A DNA stretch of 64,000 bases, taken from Edwardsiella ictaluri ATCC 33202 (GTDB taxonomy: Bacteria; Pseudomonadota; Gammaproteobacteria; Enterobacterales; Enterobacteriaceae). The position numbers and the translations under genes were made by a program. The notes under the pieces were generated by a model, which saw only the letters and a program-made list of their open reading frames with translations, was not told the DNA's origin and made no database searches. Shown in pieces: positions 42,060 through 52,242 of the stretch. Numbering within the stretch: the first letter of the stretch is position 1; every line of letters begins with the position of its first letter. The DNA is taken from positions 1 through 64,000 of the forward strand of contig NZ_AFJI01000007.1 of assembly GCF_000264785.1 (NCBI RefSeq), in the 5' to 3' direction.

Positions 42060-42974
42060 TTAATGTTCAGCGTGCAAAATCGGGTAACAGAGGTGAGCCA
42101 GAAACCAGGTAAGGATCAGCAGATCCGCGCTGCCGCCCGGGCTCAGGTGACGGTTGATACACTCGGCGTCAAAGCGGCGCAGCGCCTGCAGATCGGCCGG
42201 GGTGCGGATGCCGCCGGTTGCCAGTAGCGCAGCGGCGCTTAGCTGCATCCAGCGCAGCCCGCTCTCGCCGCCGCGCGCCGCGACATTGGTATCCTGGTTA
42301 TGCGCCATCAGCTGCACCAGGGTGTCGAGCAGTGCCAGCTCCGGATCGCGTCCGGCGGCCAGCGCCTGCTGGTAATGGGGAAGCGCCAGATTCAGCACCA
42401 GAGGGTAGCCGGCCTCCGCCTCGCCGCGGGCGCCGGTAATGCCCAGCGTCATAAACAGGCGCTGCCCGGCCGTGGATGCCTGCGCCGGGCGCAGGGGAGC
42501 CAGCTCGCGCGCGACCAGCCCGCGGCAAAACTGAGCCGCATAGCCGCACAGCCGCGCGGGGGTAACAGGCTGGCCGCGCTGGTGGCTGCGCCCGGCGGCG
42601 GCGCACAGCAGGCCGAGAGAAAAGATACTGCCCTTATGGGTATTAACGCCGGCAGTTGCGCGGAACATGTCCGCCTCGCAGGCGATACCGAGTGCGCGCA
42701 GGCCGGGCAAGACGCTGCTGCCGTCCAGCGCGGCGCTGTCGGCGCCGTATTCGACAAAGCGGGCCAGCCAGGGGGCGATGGCATCGGCGCTGCGCACAAA
42801 GTCGCTGTGTGCCATGTCGCGGTGGGCGCCGCTGTTGTGGCGATCGACCAGACCTGGCTTAGGTGTCAGATTGACCTCAGCCAGCATGGCACGCCAGCCC
42901 AGGATGGCATAGTGCCCACAAACCTGCTCCAGGGTACCGGGATACGGATTACGCGTTATCGGATTCGGCATCAT
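42060..42974 (-). CDS. citG: triphosphoribosyl-dephospho-CoA synthase CitG
   Basis: Makes the prosthetic-group precursor of citrate lyase from ATP and dephospho-CoA. 304 aa from the ATG at 42974 (GGAGG upstream); E. coli 292. [27 protein letters not shown] and [20 protein letters not shown] are the family's signature; [10 protein letters not shown] and [16 protein letters not shown] close the protein. Its start overlaps the 3' end of citX by 26 bp, so the two are translated together. Confidence 0.94.
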   Translation of the reverse strand: MMPNPITRNPYPGTLEQVCGHYAILGWRAMLAEVNLTPKPGLVDRHNSGAHRDMAHSDFVRSADAIAPWLARFVEYGADSAALDGSSVLPGLRALGIACEADMFRATAGVNTHKGSIFSLGLLCAAAGRSHQRGQPVTPARLCGYAAQFCRGLVARELAPLRPAQASTAGQRLFMTLGITGARGEAEAGYPLVLNLALPHYQQALAAGRDPELALLDTLVQLMAHNQDTNVAARGGESGLRWMQLSAAALLATGGIRTPADLQALRRFDAECINRHLSPGGSADLLILTWFLAHLCYPILHAEH

Positions 42975-43500
42975 GGAGCAGTGCCTCCATATGGGCGAGA
43001 AGTTGGGCCACGTCGTGGCGGCGCTCACGGGCGCACAGCACGGCGGGGCGTTGGCAAATCAGGCAGCGGCGGGCCGGCAGCTGGTGATCGCCGCGCGACA
43101 GGATCTGTCCGTCGCTTGCCACGACATCCATGTCCCAGAGCCGCCCCAGGGGATGGCTCTGCTCCAGTGCGATGGTTGCCCGTTTGACCCGTTCGGCCGA
43201 CGCATCGATGGCCATCAGCCCTTCCGGGCCGGTGGCGAAATCCAGTGAACGCTGCTCCCTGATGCTCCACTCCTGACGCTGTGCCAGCTGATTCAGCGCC
43301 GCGATGCCCGCATTGAAGATGCGGCGCGTCAGCGGGCTATCCTTGACCGGGCCGGGGGAGACCACGGTAAAAGAGATCAACGTACAGGTATGGCGGGCCA
43401 GCCATGCCGTCTGCCGGGACTGCCTGCATTCACGGCTGAGGAGCAGTTCCGGCAGGGTGACGGTATGGCTGGCCGCCAAATGGGGGAGCAGGGGCATCAT
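42949..43500 (-). CDS. citX: citrate lyase holo-protein synthase CitX
   Basis: Transfers the phosphoribosyl-dephospho-CoA group to CitD. 183 aa, same length as E. coli. [41 protein letters not shown] and the cysteine pair [17 protein letters not shown] are conserved. The start is 3 bp after the citF stop, with AAGGA spanning that stop. Confidence 0.94.
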   Translation of the reverse strand: MMPLLPHLAASHTVTLPELLLSRECRQSRQTAWLARHTCTLISFTVVSPGPVKDSPLTRRIFNAGIAALNQLAQRQEWSIREQRSLDFATGPEGLMAIDASAERVKRATIALEQSHPLGRLWDMDVVASDGQILSRGDHQLPARRCLICQRPAVLCARERRHDVAQLLAHMEALLHDAESDNA

Positions 43501-43503
43501 CGC

Positions 43504-45024
43504 CTATTCCTTGACCTGACGAACCACGTCAATGACGGAGCCGTCGCGGTAGCGCACCACGGCCACGACTTTGTCGGTAAAGGCGATCGGCTTCGGCTCA
43601 CCGGTCAGGGAGAGCGCGCGATCGCGCAGCCATCCGATGCTGACCAGCGGCAGACCGGCGTCGCGCAGACGCTGGGCCAGCTCCGGGCGCGCCGGGTTGA
43701 CGGCGATACCGTGGTCGGTGACCAGGATGTCGACGCTGGAGCCCGGTGTGACGCAGGTCAGCACATTATCGACAATGGTCGGGATACGTCCGCGTACCAG
43801 CGGCGCCACGATGATGGAGAGCGCGGAGCCGATGGCGGTGTCGCAGTGGCCGCCGGAGGCACCGCGCAGAACGCCGTCGGAGCCGGTCAGGACGTTAACG
43901 TTGAAGTGAGTGTCCACTTCCAGCGCACTCAGCACCACCACGTCCAAGCGATCGACGGCGGCACCTTTGGAGCTCCAGTTTGCGTACTGGTTGGCGCTGA
44001 TTTCGATGTGGTTCGGGTTGCGTACCAGGGAGCCGGCGGCAGCGCGGTCGAAGCTCTGTACGTCGAGCAGCTTACGGATGTATCCCTTCTCGTGCAGATC
44101 GACGATGGTGGAGGTGATGCCACCCAGGGCAAAGTCGGCGCGAATATTGGCGCGACGCATCTTGTCTTCCAGGAAACGGGTCACCGCCAGCGAGGCGCCG
44201 CCGGTGCCGGTCTGCAGCGAGAAGCCTTCGTTAAAGTAACCGGAGTGAGCGATCACTTCCGCCGCGCTGCGGGCAATCAGCAGTTCACGCGGATTGGAGG
44301 TCATGCGGGTGGCGTCGGCTCCAATCTTGCTGGCATCGCCGACATGCTCGACCTAGACGATCAGGTCGACCTGGTCTTGGGTCAGACTGGCCGGGTTGTG
44401 CGGATAAGAGAGGATTTCTTCGGTCAGCAGGACGACGTTATTGGCGGCTTCAGCGTCGGCGCGAGCGTAGCCCAGCGAGCCGCAGCAGGCGTTGCCGGTA
44501 TAGCCGTTGGCGTTACCGAAGGCGTCACAGGCGGGTACCCCGAGGAAGGCCACGTCGATGTTCAATTCACCGCTATTGATCAGGTGAACGCGGCCACCAT
44601 GGGAGTGGATCTGCACCGGCTCGTCGAGCAGACCGTGGGAGATGGCATCGGCCAGCGGGCCACGCAGCCCGGAGGTGTAGATCTTGCGTACCACGCCGTT
44701 GCGAATGTGGCCCACCAGCGGCGCATGGCAGTCGCTTAGGGAGCTGGAGGCCAGCGTCAGATCTTTGAAGCCCATGGCGGCGATGGCATCCATCACCTGG
44801 TTCAGGGTCAGATCGCCACCCCGGAAGGCGTGGTGGAAGGAGATGGTCATGCCGTCGCGCAGGCCGCTGCGGCGGATGGCCTCCTCCAGGGAGGCGCACA
44901 GCTTGCGATCGCGAGCGCGATCGTCATGGTACTGTGCCTTGCTGACGTCATTGAAAGCCGGCAGCGCGCTGTCCCGTTGGCTAAAGGCGGCTACGCGGGC
45001 GTTTCGTTGGGTATCTTGTGTCAT
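43504..45024 (-). pseudogene. citF: citrate lyase alpha subunit (citrate CoA-transferase), amber-interrupted
   Basis: CitF swaps citrate for the acetyl group on CitD as the first half of citrate cleavage. From the ATG at 45024 the gene would code for 506 residues, near E. coli's 510, and the two parts (44353-45024 and 43504-44352) are collinear with E. coli CitF with no shift. Codon 224 (44353-44355) is TAG where E. coli has lysine in DLIVKVDRVGDA; one base change AAG to TAG explains it. Everything on either side is well conserved (FHHAFRGGDLTLNQVMDAI, HGGRVHLINSGELNIDVAFLG; GSDGVLRGASGGHCDTAI). The change must be recent, suppressed, or a sequencing error. An in-frame ATG at 44304 could restart the second half, but that would lack the first domain. 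Confidence 0.88.
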
Positions 45025-45034
45025 CTTTATCGCC

Positions 45035-45931
45035 TTATTCTTCACGGATGCCGGACAGGGCCGCGCGGGAAAGCACCAGACGCGCGCGCTCGATAACCGG
45101 GCTGTCAACCATCTTGCCGTTCAGGGAAACCACGCCGCGTCCTTCGCGGGCTGAGGCTTCGGCGGCATCGACCACCAGACGGGCGTGATCGACCTCTTTC
45201 TGGGTCGGAGCGTACAGGTTGTGCAGCAGCTCGATCTGACGCGGGTTGATCAGTGACTTGCCGTCAAAGCCCAGCTGTTTGATATGGGAGGCTTCACGCA
45301 GGAAGCCCTCATCGTTGTTGGCGTCGGAGTAGACGGTGTCAAAGGCCTGGATGCCGGCCGAACGGGCTGCCTGCAGGATGCTGCAGCGGGCGAACAGCAG
45401 TTCGATCCCTTCCGGAGAACGCTCGGTACGTAGGTTGCGCACATAGTCTTCGGCGCCGAGCGCGATGCCGATCAGGCGTGGTGAGGCGTGGGCGATGGCC
45501 ACCGCCTGGGTGATCCCCTGGGCGGATTCGATGGCGGCCAACAGGCCGGTGCTGCCGACGTCACGCCCGCAGGCGCGTTCGATGCGGGCGATTTCATTTT
45601 CGATGGCGATGACGTCGTCGGCGGAGTCGGTCTTCGGCAGGCGCACTACGTCAACGCCGGCGCGAACGACGGCCTCCAGGTCAGCGACGCCGTAGGCGGA
45701 GTCCAGGGCATTCACGCGCACGATGGTTTCGATATCGTGATACAGGGGATGCTGCAGCGCGTGGTATACCAGACGGCGGGCGGCGTCTTTTTCACGCAGC
45801 ACCACGGAGTCTTCCAGGTCAAACATCAGCGCATCGGCCTTATAGATAAAGGCGTTGCTCAGCATGGCGGCGTTGGCGCCGGGAACAAACAACATGCTGC
45901 GACGGGTGCGGGTTTTCTGTTGCGGTGTCAT
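45035..45931 (-). CDS. citE: citrate lyase beta subunit (citryl-ACP lyase)
   Basis: Cleaves citryl-ACP to oxaloacetate and regenerated acetyl-ACP. 298 aa of the HpcH/HpaI-like TIM-barrel family (E. coli 302). [29 protein letters not shown] (metal site), [19 protein letters not shown] and [10 protein letters not shown] are visible. It overlaps citD by 4 bp and ends 10 bp before citF. Confidence 0.95.
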   Translation of the reverse strand: MTPQQKTRTRRSMLFVPGANAAMLSNAFIYKADALMFDLEDSVVLREKDAARRLVYHALQHPLYHDIETIVRVNALDSAYGVADLEAVVRAGVDVVRLPKTDSADDVIAIENEIARIERACGRDVGSTGLLAAIESAQGITQAVAIAHASPRLIGIALGAEDYVRNLRTERSPEGIELLFARCSILQAARSAGIQAFDTVYSDANNDEGFLREASHIKQLGFDGKSLINPRQIELLHNLYAPTQKEVDHARLVVDAAEASAREGRGVVSLNGKMVDSPVIERARLVLSRAALSGIREE

Positions 45932-46227
45932 GCGCGATCCTCCCAGGGCAGACTGACCAGGTCGGCGGCGCGCGCCAGCAGGGTTTCCAGACGTGCGCGC
46001 AGGACACAGTCAAGCGCACCTTTATCGTCAACGATCAGCTGTATGCCGCGCACCTGATAACGGTTGAGGACGTCCAGCACGGTGGCGCGGATGGCGTCGC
46101 CAAACTGTTTTTCGACGCTGCTGCTGATTTGCAGATCGAGAGCCTGGTCGTCTTCAATGGGCGCGATGCGTACCATCACGTCGCTCGACTCAAGGGTGCC
46201 AGCGACGGCTGCGTGGTTTATTTTCAT
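45928..46227 (-). CDS. citD: citrate lyase gamma subunit (acyl carrier protein)
   Basis: 99-residue carrier that holds the phosphoribosyl-dephospho-CoA group. The attachment residue is Ser14 in GTLESSDV, as in E. coli Cit[20 protein letters not shown] and [16 protein letters not shown] are conserved. It overlaps citC and citE by 4 bp each, so the three are translationally coupled. Confidence 0.95.
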   Translation of the reverse strand: MKINHAAVAGTLESSDVMVRIAPIEDDQALDLQISSSVEKQFGDAIRATVLDVLNRYQVRGIQLIVDDKGALDCVLRARLETLLARAADLVSLPWEDRA

Positions 46228-47300
46228 TTGTCACCTGTAACTAAGACGGATTCCTGGGACCGGCGCTCCACACCCGCCGGTATCGAGGCGATCAGACGGG
46301 CCAGATAGGCCCGCGTCGCGTTGGGTACCAGTGGGGTGATTGCCGGAATATCTTTGCGTACCAGCAGCTTGCGTACCCAAGAGGCTGAAATGGGGGTGTT
46401 GTGATAGGTCAGCCTGGCCACTTCAACCAGGTGGATCGGCGGATAGGGCAGCGCCGGGGTTTCCAGCCAGTAACGCATATCCTGATTGTATTTGGCGGTG
46501 ACCGGGCAGAAGGGCTCTGTCCCGACGAAGCGGTGGGTAATGCCCAGAGCCGGCGCCAGATACTGCCGGAATATCTTGATATCGATTTCGGTGTAACAGT
46601 TATCGGCTACCCCCTGCTCTTTAATGAAATAGCAGGGGAAGGTGGCGCGGGAGATGATGTATTCGGAGCCCGGGTGCAGCGTCAGATTGGCAATATCACT
46701 CACGCCGGAGCGAACCAGCGCCAGCCGATCTTCATAAGGAAAGCGTGAGGTATCTTCACGGACTAAAAACAGGTGCAGCCAGTCGCATTGACTGGCCGCC
46801 TGCCGGACGAGGTAGCGGTGTCCGTTGGTGAACGGGTTAGCATTCATCACGATGGCACCGATTTTTTTCCCTGGGTGGCGCAGCGTCACTAATGTTTCGG
46901 CATAGCGTTGAAGGCGGACTTTACTGTTCTCCATCAGCACCATAATCCCGGGAACCCGGGTAATGGTGGAGAAACCGCACTGATGGAACATCCCTTCGTT
47001 TTCTTCTTTTGTATAAATGAAAAGGTTATTCCGCCCTAACTCATAGGCTAGATTGACCAATTCGGTGGCCAGCGTCAGGGCTAATCCTTCGCCGCGGGCG
47101 GCGGCACTGATGGCGACACACTTTATGATATCGCCGGCGATACCGCCGCAGGCGATGATTTTGTTATCCCGCTGTGCGCAAATAAATATTTCTACTGAGG
47201 TGTCAATGTTGAGGCCATTTTCACGCAGAAAATGAGTGATGTCGGCAATCCTTTTTTGCTCAGAGCGCTTAATCTGGGTGAATACAGTATTGCTGAACAT
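46224..47300 (-). CDS. citC: citrate lyase ligase (acetate:SH-citrate lyase ligase)
   Basis: Acetylates the CitD prosthetic group with ATP and acetate, switching citrate lyase on. 358 aa (E. coli 352). An N-terminal GNAT-like domain (to about 130: [34 protein letters not shown]) precedes a nucleotidyltransferase domain with [18 protein letters not shown], the HxGH-type nucleotide site in family form. First gene of the operon; its start faces dpiB across 387 bp. Confidence 0.95.
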   Translation of the reverse strand: MFSNTVFTQIKRSEQKRIADITHFLRENGLNIDTSVEIFICAQRDNKIIACGGIAGDIIKCVAISAAARGEGLALTLATELVNLAYELGRNNLFIYTKEENEGMFHQCGFSTITRVPGIMVLMENSKVRLQRYAETLVTLRHPGKKIGAIVMNANPFTNGHRYLVRQAASQCDWLHLFLVREDTSRFPYEDRLALVRSGVSDIANLTLHPGSEYIISRATFPCYFIKEQGVADNCYTEIDIKIFRQYLAPALGITHRFVGTEPFCPVTAKYNQDMRYWLETPALPYPPIHLVEVARLTYHNTPISASWVRKLLVRKDIPAITPLVPNATRAYLARLIASIPAGVERRSQESVLVTGDK

Positions 47301-47687
47301 AAGGATTCCTGCTCTGCGTCGCGATGGCTACGTTAAATAAATGTATCTTTTATCAAGTCAATAACTTTTCGTTTTCAATCAAAGGTAATAAAACTTTTCT
47401 TCCTGTTTTTATTCCCCTTGGCTGTTGTTAAATTAATCCTAAATAGGAATTGGGTGGGAATTTTTGACCTGATTCACAAACGGAAAGCAGTTTTAAATCA
47501 CCTTAATAGTTTTTATCTTCGTAATTTAAAATAAAGATTTTTATAGACTGGTTTTTATTTGCTTAATTGATTTAATAGCGATAATCTGCAAAAGTAGAAA
47601 ATCATTATGGCCAGGCTATCAGGAAACAAAACGATTACATTTGAGGTATTCAAAGGTAATCGAAACGTATTAAAAGGTGAGGTAACG
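47301..47687. promoter_or_regulatory. divergent citC/dpiB control region
   Basis: 387 bp, strongly AT-rich (runs of A and T from 47330 to 47600), without a gene. In E. coli the corresponding gap binds DpiA, which prefers AT-rich DNA, and CRP. I see no site clear enough to name. The dpiB frame stays open back to 47607, but I consider that leader untranslated. Confidence 0.5.
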
Positions 47688-49331
47688 ATGGTAAGAATGC
47701 CGAATAACAGTGCGGTGAATTTCTTTCGCCGCATGGCGTTCCCCCTGCGTATTTTTTTACTGTTACTGCTGGTTTCCTGCTGCCTGTTTGCCGCGCTGGG
47801 GAAGTACCTGTCAGCCAGCTTTGAAGACTACATGATGAGACAGGTGCACGACATGGCGATGAACCAGGCCAAGATCATCGCATCGATGGACAGCGTTGTG
47901 GAGGGGGTGAAGGCGCGCGATACCCACCGCTTGGCGCTGATCGCCGATCGTCTGGGTACCGGGACTGACTTTGACTATGTAGTCATCGGCGATCGGAACT
48001 CCGTCCGCCTGTATCATCCCAATCCGGCCAAAATCGGCCACAAAATGCAGTTTACCAAGCCAGGCGCCATGGAGAAGGGTGAGAGCTATTTTATCTCAGG
48101 CAAGGGCTCTCTGGGCCAGGCACTGCGCGCGAAAACGCCCATTTTCGATCATCAGGGGCAGGTGATCGGGGTCGTTTCCCTGGGCTATCTGGTCAGTAAG
48201 ATTGATAGCTGGCGCCTGGACTTCCTGCTGCCCATGGCCGGGGTCTTCGTGTGTGTGCTGCTGCTGCTGCTGCTGCTCTCCTGGCTATTTGCCGCGCATA
48301 TCCGACGACAGATGATGGGGATGGAGCCGCGTCAGATAGCCCGGGTGGTGCGTCAGATGGAGGCCCTGTTCGGCGCCGTATTTGAGGGGCTGATTGCGGT
48401 CGATCCTGACGGACAGATCACGGCAATAAATCGCAATGCCCGCAAAATGCTGGGGCTAAGCGCACCGGGCCGCCAGTGGCTGGGACAGCCGATAAGCCAG
48501 GTGGTCTCGCCGTCAGACTTTTTCACCGATCGTATCAATGAAGATCGGCGTGATGCCATTCTCACCTTTAACGGGCTGAACGTGATAGCCAACCGGGCGA
48601 CCATCCGCTCCGGCGATGGCGATACGCTGCTCGGCGCGATTATCAGTTTCCGCAGCAAGGATGATATCAATACGCTTAATGCCCAGCTGACCCAGATCCG
48701 CCAGTATGTCGACAGTCTGCGCACTGTGCGCCATGAGCACCTTAACTGGATGTCGACGCTGAGCGGGCTGCTGCAGATGAAAGAGTACGATCGGGCGCTG
48801 GAGATGGTACGCGGCGCGTCGCAGGCGCAGCAGCAGCTGATCGACCGCCTGCGCGATGCATTCAGTGACAAGGTGGTCGCCGGGCTGCTGTTTGGCAAAG
48901 TGCACCGGGCGCGCGAGCTGGGGCTGACGCTGACCATCGTCGACGGCAGCCAGCTGCATGCGCTACCGGCGGGGCTGGACAACACGGAGTTTGCGGCGGT
49001 ATTGGGCAATCTGTTGGATAATGCCTTCGATGCCAGCCTGAAGAACCCACAGGGGGGCGGCGGCGTTGAGGTCTATCTGTCGGATGAGGGCCGCGAGGTC
49101 ATCATTGAAGTGGCCGATCAGGGCTGCGGTGTCCCGGATACGCTGAAAGACAACATTTTTGAGCAGGGCGTGAGCACCAAGGCGGAAGATCCTGGGGAGC
49201 ACGGTATCGGCCTGTACCTTATTGCCCGTTATGTCGGGCGTTGCGGAGGCACCATTACGCTGGAGGATAACCAGCCCTATGGCACTCTATTTTCTGTTTT
49301 TATCCCGAAGGTGAAGCGTGAACATGAATAA
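47688..49331 (+). CDS. dpiB: citrate-sensing histidine kinase DpiB (CitA)
   Basis: Membrane sensor that detects periplasmic citrate and phosphorylates DpiA. 547 aa from the ATG at 47688, where GGTGAGG lies 5 bp upstream (E. coli 552); an ATG 27 codons earlier has no ribosome site. Order: span 1 (about 20-40), periplasmic PASp citrate domain (DFDYVVIGDR, RLYHPNPAKIG, ESYFISGKGSLGQALRAKTPIFD), span 2 (about 185-206), cytoplasmic PAS (GLIAVDPDGQITAINRNARKMLGL), kinase with the phosphorylated histidine in TVRHEHLNWMSTL, and HATPase boxes NLLDNAFDAS, DQGCGVP, GEHGIGLYL. Overlaps or abuts dpiA. Confidence 0.94.
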   Translation: MVRMPNNSAVNFFRRMAFPLRIFLLLLLVSCCLFAALGKYLSASFEDYMMRQVHDMAMNQAKIIASMDSVVEGVKARDTHRLALIADRLGTGTDFDYVVIGDRNSVRLYHPNPAKIGHKMQFTKPGAMEKGESYFISGKGSLGQALRAKTPIFDHQGQVIGVVSLGYLVSKIDSWRLDFLLPMAGVFVCVLLLLLLLSWLFAAHIRRQMMGMEPRQIARVVRQMEALFGAVFEGLIAVDPDGQITAINRNARKMLGLSAPGRQWLGQPISQVVSPSDFFTDRINEDRRDAILTFNGLNVIANRATIRSGDGDTLLGAIISFRSKDDINTLNAQLTQIRQYVDSLRTVRHEHLNWMSTLSGLLQMKEYDRALEMVRGASQAQQQLIDRLRDAFSDKVVAGLLFGKVHRARELGLTLTIVDGSQLHALPAGLDNTEFAAVLGNLLDNAFDASLKNPQGGGGVEVYLSDEGREVIIEVADQGCGVPDTLKDNIFEQGVSTKAEDPGEHGIGLYLIARYVGRCGGTITLEDNQPYGTLFSVFIPKVKREHE

Positions 49332-50010
49332 AATCAATATATTAATCGTCGAGGATGAAACGCCGCTGGCTGAGATGCACGCGGAGTTTATCCGCAATCA
49401 TCCCTGCTGCGGCCAGCTGTGGCTGGCCGGTAATCTGGCTCAGGCCCGGGCGATGATTAAACATTTTCACCCGGATTTGGTGCTGTTGGATAACTATTTG
49501 CCGGATGGCGTCGGGGTGCATCTGCTGCATGAGCTGACCCAGCAGCGCTATCCGGGTGGCGTGGTGCTGACCACCGCTGCCAGCGATATGGATACCGTCT
49601 CAGAGGCGGTACGCAGCGGTGCCTTCGATTACCTGATCAAACCCATTGCCTACGAGCGTCTGGGGCAGACGCTGGATCGCTATCAGCAGCGCAACAGCAT
49701 GCTCAGCGGGCATCAGAATGCCAGCCAGCGTCAGATAGACAGCATGTATAACGCCTATGCACGCGGGGACAGCAAAGAGGATCTGCCGGTCGGCATCGAT
49801 GCCTTGACGCTGGAGAAGGTGCAGGGGCTGTTTGTGGACGATACGGTACGTCATACCGCCGAAAGCGTGGCGCAGAGTCTGATGCTGAGCCGTACGACGG
49901 CGCGGCGCTACCTGGAGTTCTGCGCGGCGCGTCAGCAGATCGTAGCCGAAATTGTCTATGGCAAGGTGGGACGTCCACAGCGTATTTACCGGGCGCAGGG
50001 GAAAATCTGA
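49324..50010 (+). CDS. dpiA: citrate response regulator DpiA (CitB)
   Basis: DNA-binding partner of DpiB; activates citCDEFXGT. 228 aa from the ATG at 49324; a GTG at 49318 is in frame and slightly better placed for AAGG, so the start is uncertain by two codons. Receiver domain 1-120 with D56 in LLDNYLPDG as phosphoacceptor, T in TTAASD and K in IKPIAYERL. The C-terminal helix-turn-helix contains AESVAQSLMLSRTTARRYLEF, and the end GKVGRPQRIYR matches E. coli. It overlaps the dpiB stop. Confidence 0.94.
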   Translation: MNKINILIVEDETPLAEMHAEFIRNHPCCGQLWLAGNLAQARAMIKHFHPDLVLLDNYLPDGVGVHLLHELTQQRYPGGVVLTTAASDMDTVSEAVRSGAFDYLIKPIAYERLGQTLDRYQQRNSMLSGHQNASQRQIDSMYNAYARGDSKEDLPVGIDALTLEKVQGLFVDDTVRHTAESVAQSLMLSRTTARRYLEFCAARQQIVAEIVYGKVGRPQRIYRAQGKI

Positions 50011-50067
50011 GCACCGTCTGGCGGTGGCGGAAAGCACGCCGTGGCCGGTGTTTCGTGTATTTCACGG

Positions 50068-50122
50068 TTTTAAATTATCCGCCACCTGTATATACTCACA
50101 GCAAAACTGTATAAACGAACAG
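50068..50122 (+). promoter_or_regulatory. lexA promoter with two SOS boxes
   Basis: Two LexA operators in tandem: CTGTATATACTCACAG (50086-50101, identical to E. coli lexA box 1) and CTGTATAAACGAACAG (50107-50122). The -10 TATACT (50091-50096) lies inside box 1, with TTTTAA as -35 17 bp upstream. The lexA ATG is 9 bp after the second box, so LexA represses itself. Confidence 0.92.
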
Positions 50123-50130
50123 GGGGCGGA

Positions 50131-50739
50131 ATGAAAGCACTTACGGCCAGGCAGCAGCAGGTCTACGATCTGATTCGCGATCATATCGAACAAACCGGCA
50201 TGCCGCCGACGCGTGCCGAGATTGCCCAGCGCCTCGGTTTCCGCTCACCCAACGCCGCAGAGGAGCACCTGAAGGCGCTGCAGCGCAAAGGGGTGATCGA
50301 GATTGTCTCCGGCGCGTCGCGCGGCATCCGCCTGCTGATGGAAGATGAGACGGGGCTGCCGCTGGTTGGTCAGGTGGCTGCCGGTGAGCCGCTGCTGGCG
50401 CAGCAGCATATCGAAGGATTTTACCAGATCGACCCGTCGCTGTTTAAGCCTGGCGCCGATTTCCTGCTGCGGGTCAACGGCATGTCGATGCGTGATATCG
50501 GTATTCTGGACGGCGACCTGCTGGCGGTGCACAAGACCCAGGATGTCCGCAACGGTCAGGTGGTCGTCGCGCGCATTGAGGATGAGGTGACCGTTAAGCG
50601 CCTTAAAAAACAAGGGAATATGGTACAGCTTCTGCCAGAAAACTGCGATTTTCAGCCTATCGTCGTCGATCTGCGCGAGCAAAGCTTTACCATTGAGGGG
50701 CTGGCCGTCGGCGTGATCCGCAACGGCGACTGGATCTAG
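50131..50739 (+). CDS. lexA: SOS repressor LexA
   Basis: Represses the DNA-damage regulon until RecA stimulates its self-cleavage. 202 aa, the E. coli length. Winged-helix domain 1-70 ([32 protein letters not shown]). Cleavage site A84-G85 in QVAAGEP; catalytic dyad S119 (NGMSM) and K156 (DEVTVKR), numbered as in E. coli. GGGGGCGG is the ribosome site. Confidence 0.98.
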   Translation: MKALTARQQQVYDLIRDHIEQTGMPPTRAEIAQRLGFRSPNAAEEHLKALQRKGVIEIVSGASRGIRLLMEDETGLPLVGQVAAGEPLLAQQHIEGFYQIDPSLFKPGADFLLRVNGMSMRDIGILDGDLLAVHKTQDVRNGQVVVARIEDEVTVKRLKKQGNMVQLLPENCDFQPIVVDLREQSFTIEGLAVGVIRNGDWI

Positions 50740-50803
50740 GCTGTGTCCCGCCCCGGCGCGTAGTGCCTCTGCGCTTCCGGCCAGCGCATTACCCCGGTCT
50801 CCC

Positions 50804-50838
50804 ACCCCGCGATCCCCTGGCTCGCGGGGTCTTTTTTT
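50804..50838 (+). terminator. strong terminator after lexA
   Basis: ACCCCGCGA (50804-50812) pairs perfectly with TCGCGGGGT (50822-50830), followed by C and seven T residues. It lies between lexA and dinF, which are co-transcribed in E. coli. Confidence 0.88.
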
Positions 50839-50892
50839 GCCGTTTCAGTGCGCTACGCCGGTGTGACCCGGCCAAACGATGAGAGGAATGTG

Positions 50893-52224
50893 ATGCGAGG
50901 CGTTTTCCGGGAAGACAAGGCGCTGTGGCGCCTGGCGCTGCCGATGATTCTGTCGAATGTCTCCGTTCCCCTGCTGGGTGTGGTCGATACGGCGGTGATT
51001 GGTCATTTGGACTCGCCGGTTTATCTGGGTGGCGTGGCGGTGGGCAGTATGGCCACCACTTTTTTGTTTATGCTGCTGCTGTTTTTACGCATGAGCACCA
51101 CCGGGCTGTGTGCCCAGGCGTTCGGCGCTGCCGATCGCCCGGCGCTGGCGCGGGCGTTGCTGCAGCCGCTGATCATGGCCCTGCTGGCCGGGGTGGGCAT
51201 TATCCTGCTACGCCAGCCGCTCAGCGCGCTGATGCTGCAGATCGTCGGCGCCGGGGCCGCAATACAGGCACAGGCGCAGCTGTTTATGCATATTCGCTGG
51301 CTGAGTGCGCCGGCGACCCTGGCCAACCTGGTGATTCTGGGCTGGCTGCTGGGGGTGCAGTACGCCCGGGCGCCGGTGCTGCTGCTGATTGTCGGCAATG
51401 TGGTGAATATCGCGCTGGATCTGTGGCTGGTGGTGGGGTTGGGCTGGAAGGTGGCCGGTGCCGCCTGGGCTACGGTGATCGCTGACTATGTCACGCTGCT
51501 GATGGGGGCAGCGCTGCTGCTGCATGTGATGCGTCTGCGTGGGCTGCGCCGGGCGCATTTCCGGCACGCCTGGCGCGGTAACCTGCGCCGCCTGATGGCG
51601 CTGAACCGCGATATCATGCTGCGCTCCCTGTTGCTGCAGCTGTGCTTCGCCTCGCTGACGGTGATCGGCGCGCGGCTGGGGGCCGACATTGTGGCCGTCA
51701 ATGCGGTGCTGATGAATCTGCTGACCTTTACCGCCTATGCGCTGGATGGCTTTGCCTATGCTGTCGAGGCTTACTCCGGCCAGGCCTTTGGCGCCCGCGA
51801 TGCCCCGGTGCTGCGCCGGGTATGGCGCGCTGCCTGCCGTCAGGCAGGGGCGGTAGCGCTACTGTTTGCGCTGGCCTACAGCCTGTTTGGGCGCGATATT
51901 GTCAATTTGTTGACCTCGTTGCCTCAGGTACAGACCCTGGCGCTCGACTACCTGCCCTGGCAGGTCGTGCTGCCGCTGCTGGGAGTGTGGTGCTACCTGC
52001 TGGACGGCATGTTTATCGGTGCGACGCGCGGGGCTGATATGCGTAACAGCATGGCGGTCGCGGCCCTGGGATATGGCATGACGCTGCTGAGCATACCGTG
52101 GCTGGGTAATCATGGGCTGTGGCTGGCGCTGGCGGTATTTTTGATGCTGCGCGGTCTCTCCCTGTGGCTGATCTGGCGCCGCCGCTGGCGCACCCAGCGC
52201 TGGTTCCCCACCGGGGCAGCGTAG
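50893..52224 (+). CDS. dinF: MATE-family efflux protein DinF
   Basis: Inner-membrane multidrug/toxin extruder; in E. coli it is SOS-induced and linked to oxidative-stress and bile-salt tolerance. 443 aa from the ATG at 50893 (GAGGAA upstream), 12 predicted spans. ALPMILSNVSVPLLGVVDTAVIGHL and MSTTGLCAQAFGA are typical of the DinF branch; the second half has AYALDGFAYAVEAYSGQAFGA. Follows lexA as in E. coli, but a terminator intervenes. Tail-to-tail with zur, 18 bp apart. Confidence 0.94.
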   Translation: MRGVFREDKALWRLALPMILSNVSVPLLGVVDTAVIGHLDSPVYLGGVAVGSMATTFLFMLLLFLRMSTTGLCAQAFGAADRPALARALLQPLIMALLAGVGIILLRQPLSALMLQIVGAGAAIQAQAQLFMHIRWLSAPATLANLVILGWLLGVQYARAPVLLLIVGNVVNIALDLWLVVGLGWKVAGAAWATVIADYVTLLMGAALLLHVMRLRGLRRAHFRHAWRGNLRRLMALNRDIMLRSLLLQLCFASLTVIGARLGADIVAVNAVLMNLLTFTAYALDGFAYAVEAYSGQAFGARDAPVLRRVWRAACRQAGAVALLFALAYSLFGRDIVNLLTSLPQVQTLALDYLPWQVVLPLLGVWCYLLDGMFIGATRGADMRNSMAVAALGYGMTLLSIPWLGNHGLWLALAVFLMLRGLSLWLIWRRRWRTQRWFPTGAA

Positions 52225-52242
52225 TCCGCCGCCGTGATGGCA

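Noticed and set aside
43390-44739. 449-codon plus-strand open frame opposite citF and citX
   Set aside because: It is the antisense shadow of citF, whose sense frame matches CitF over its full length.
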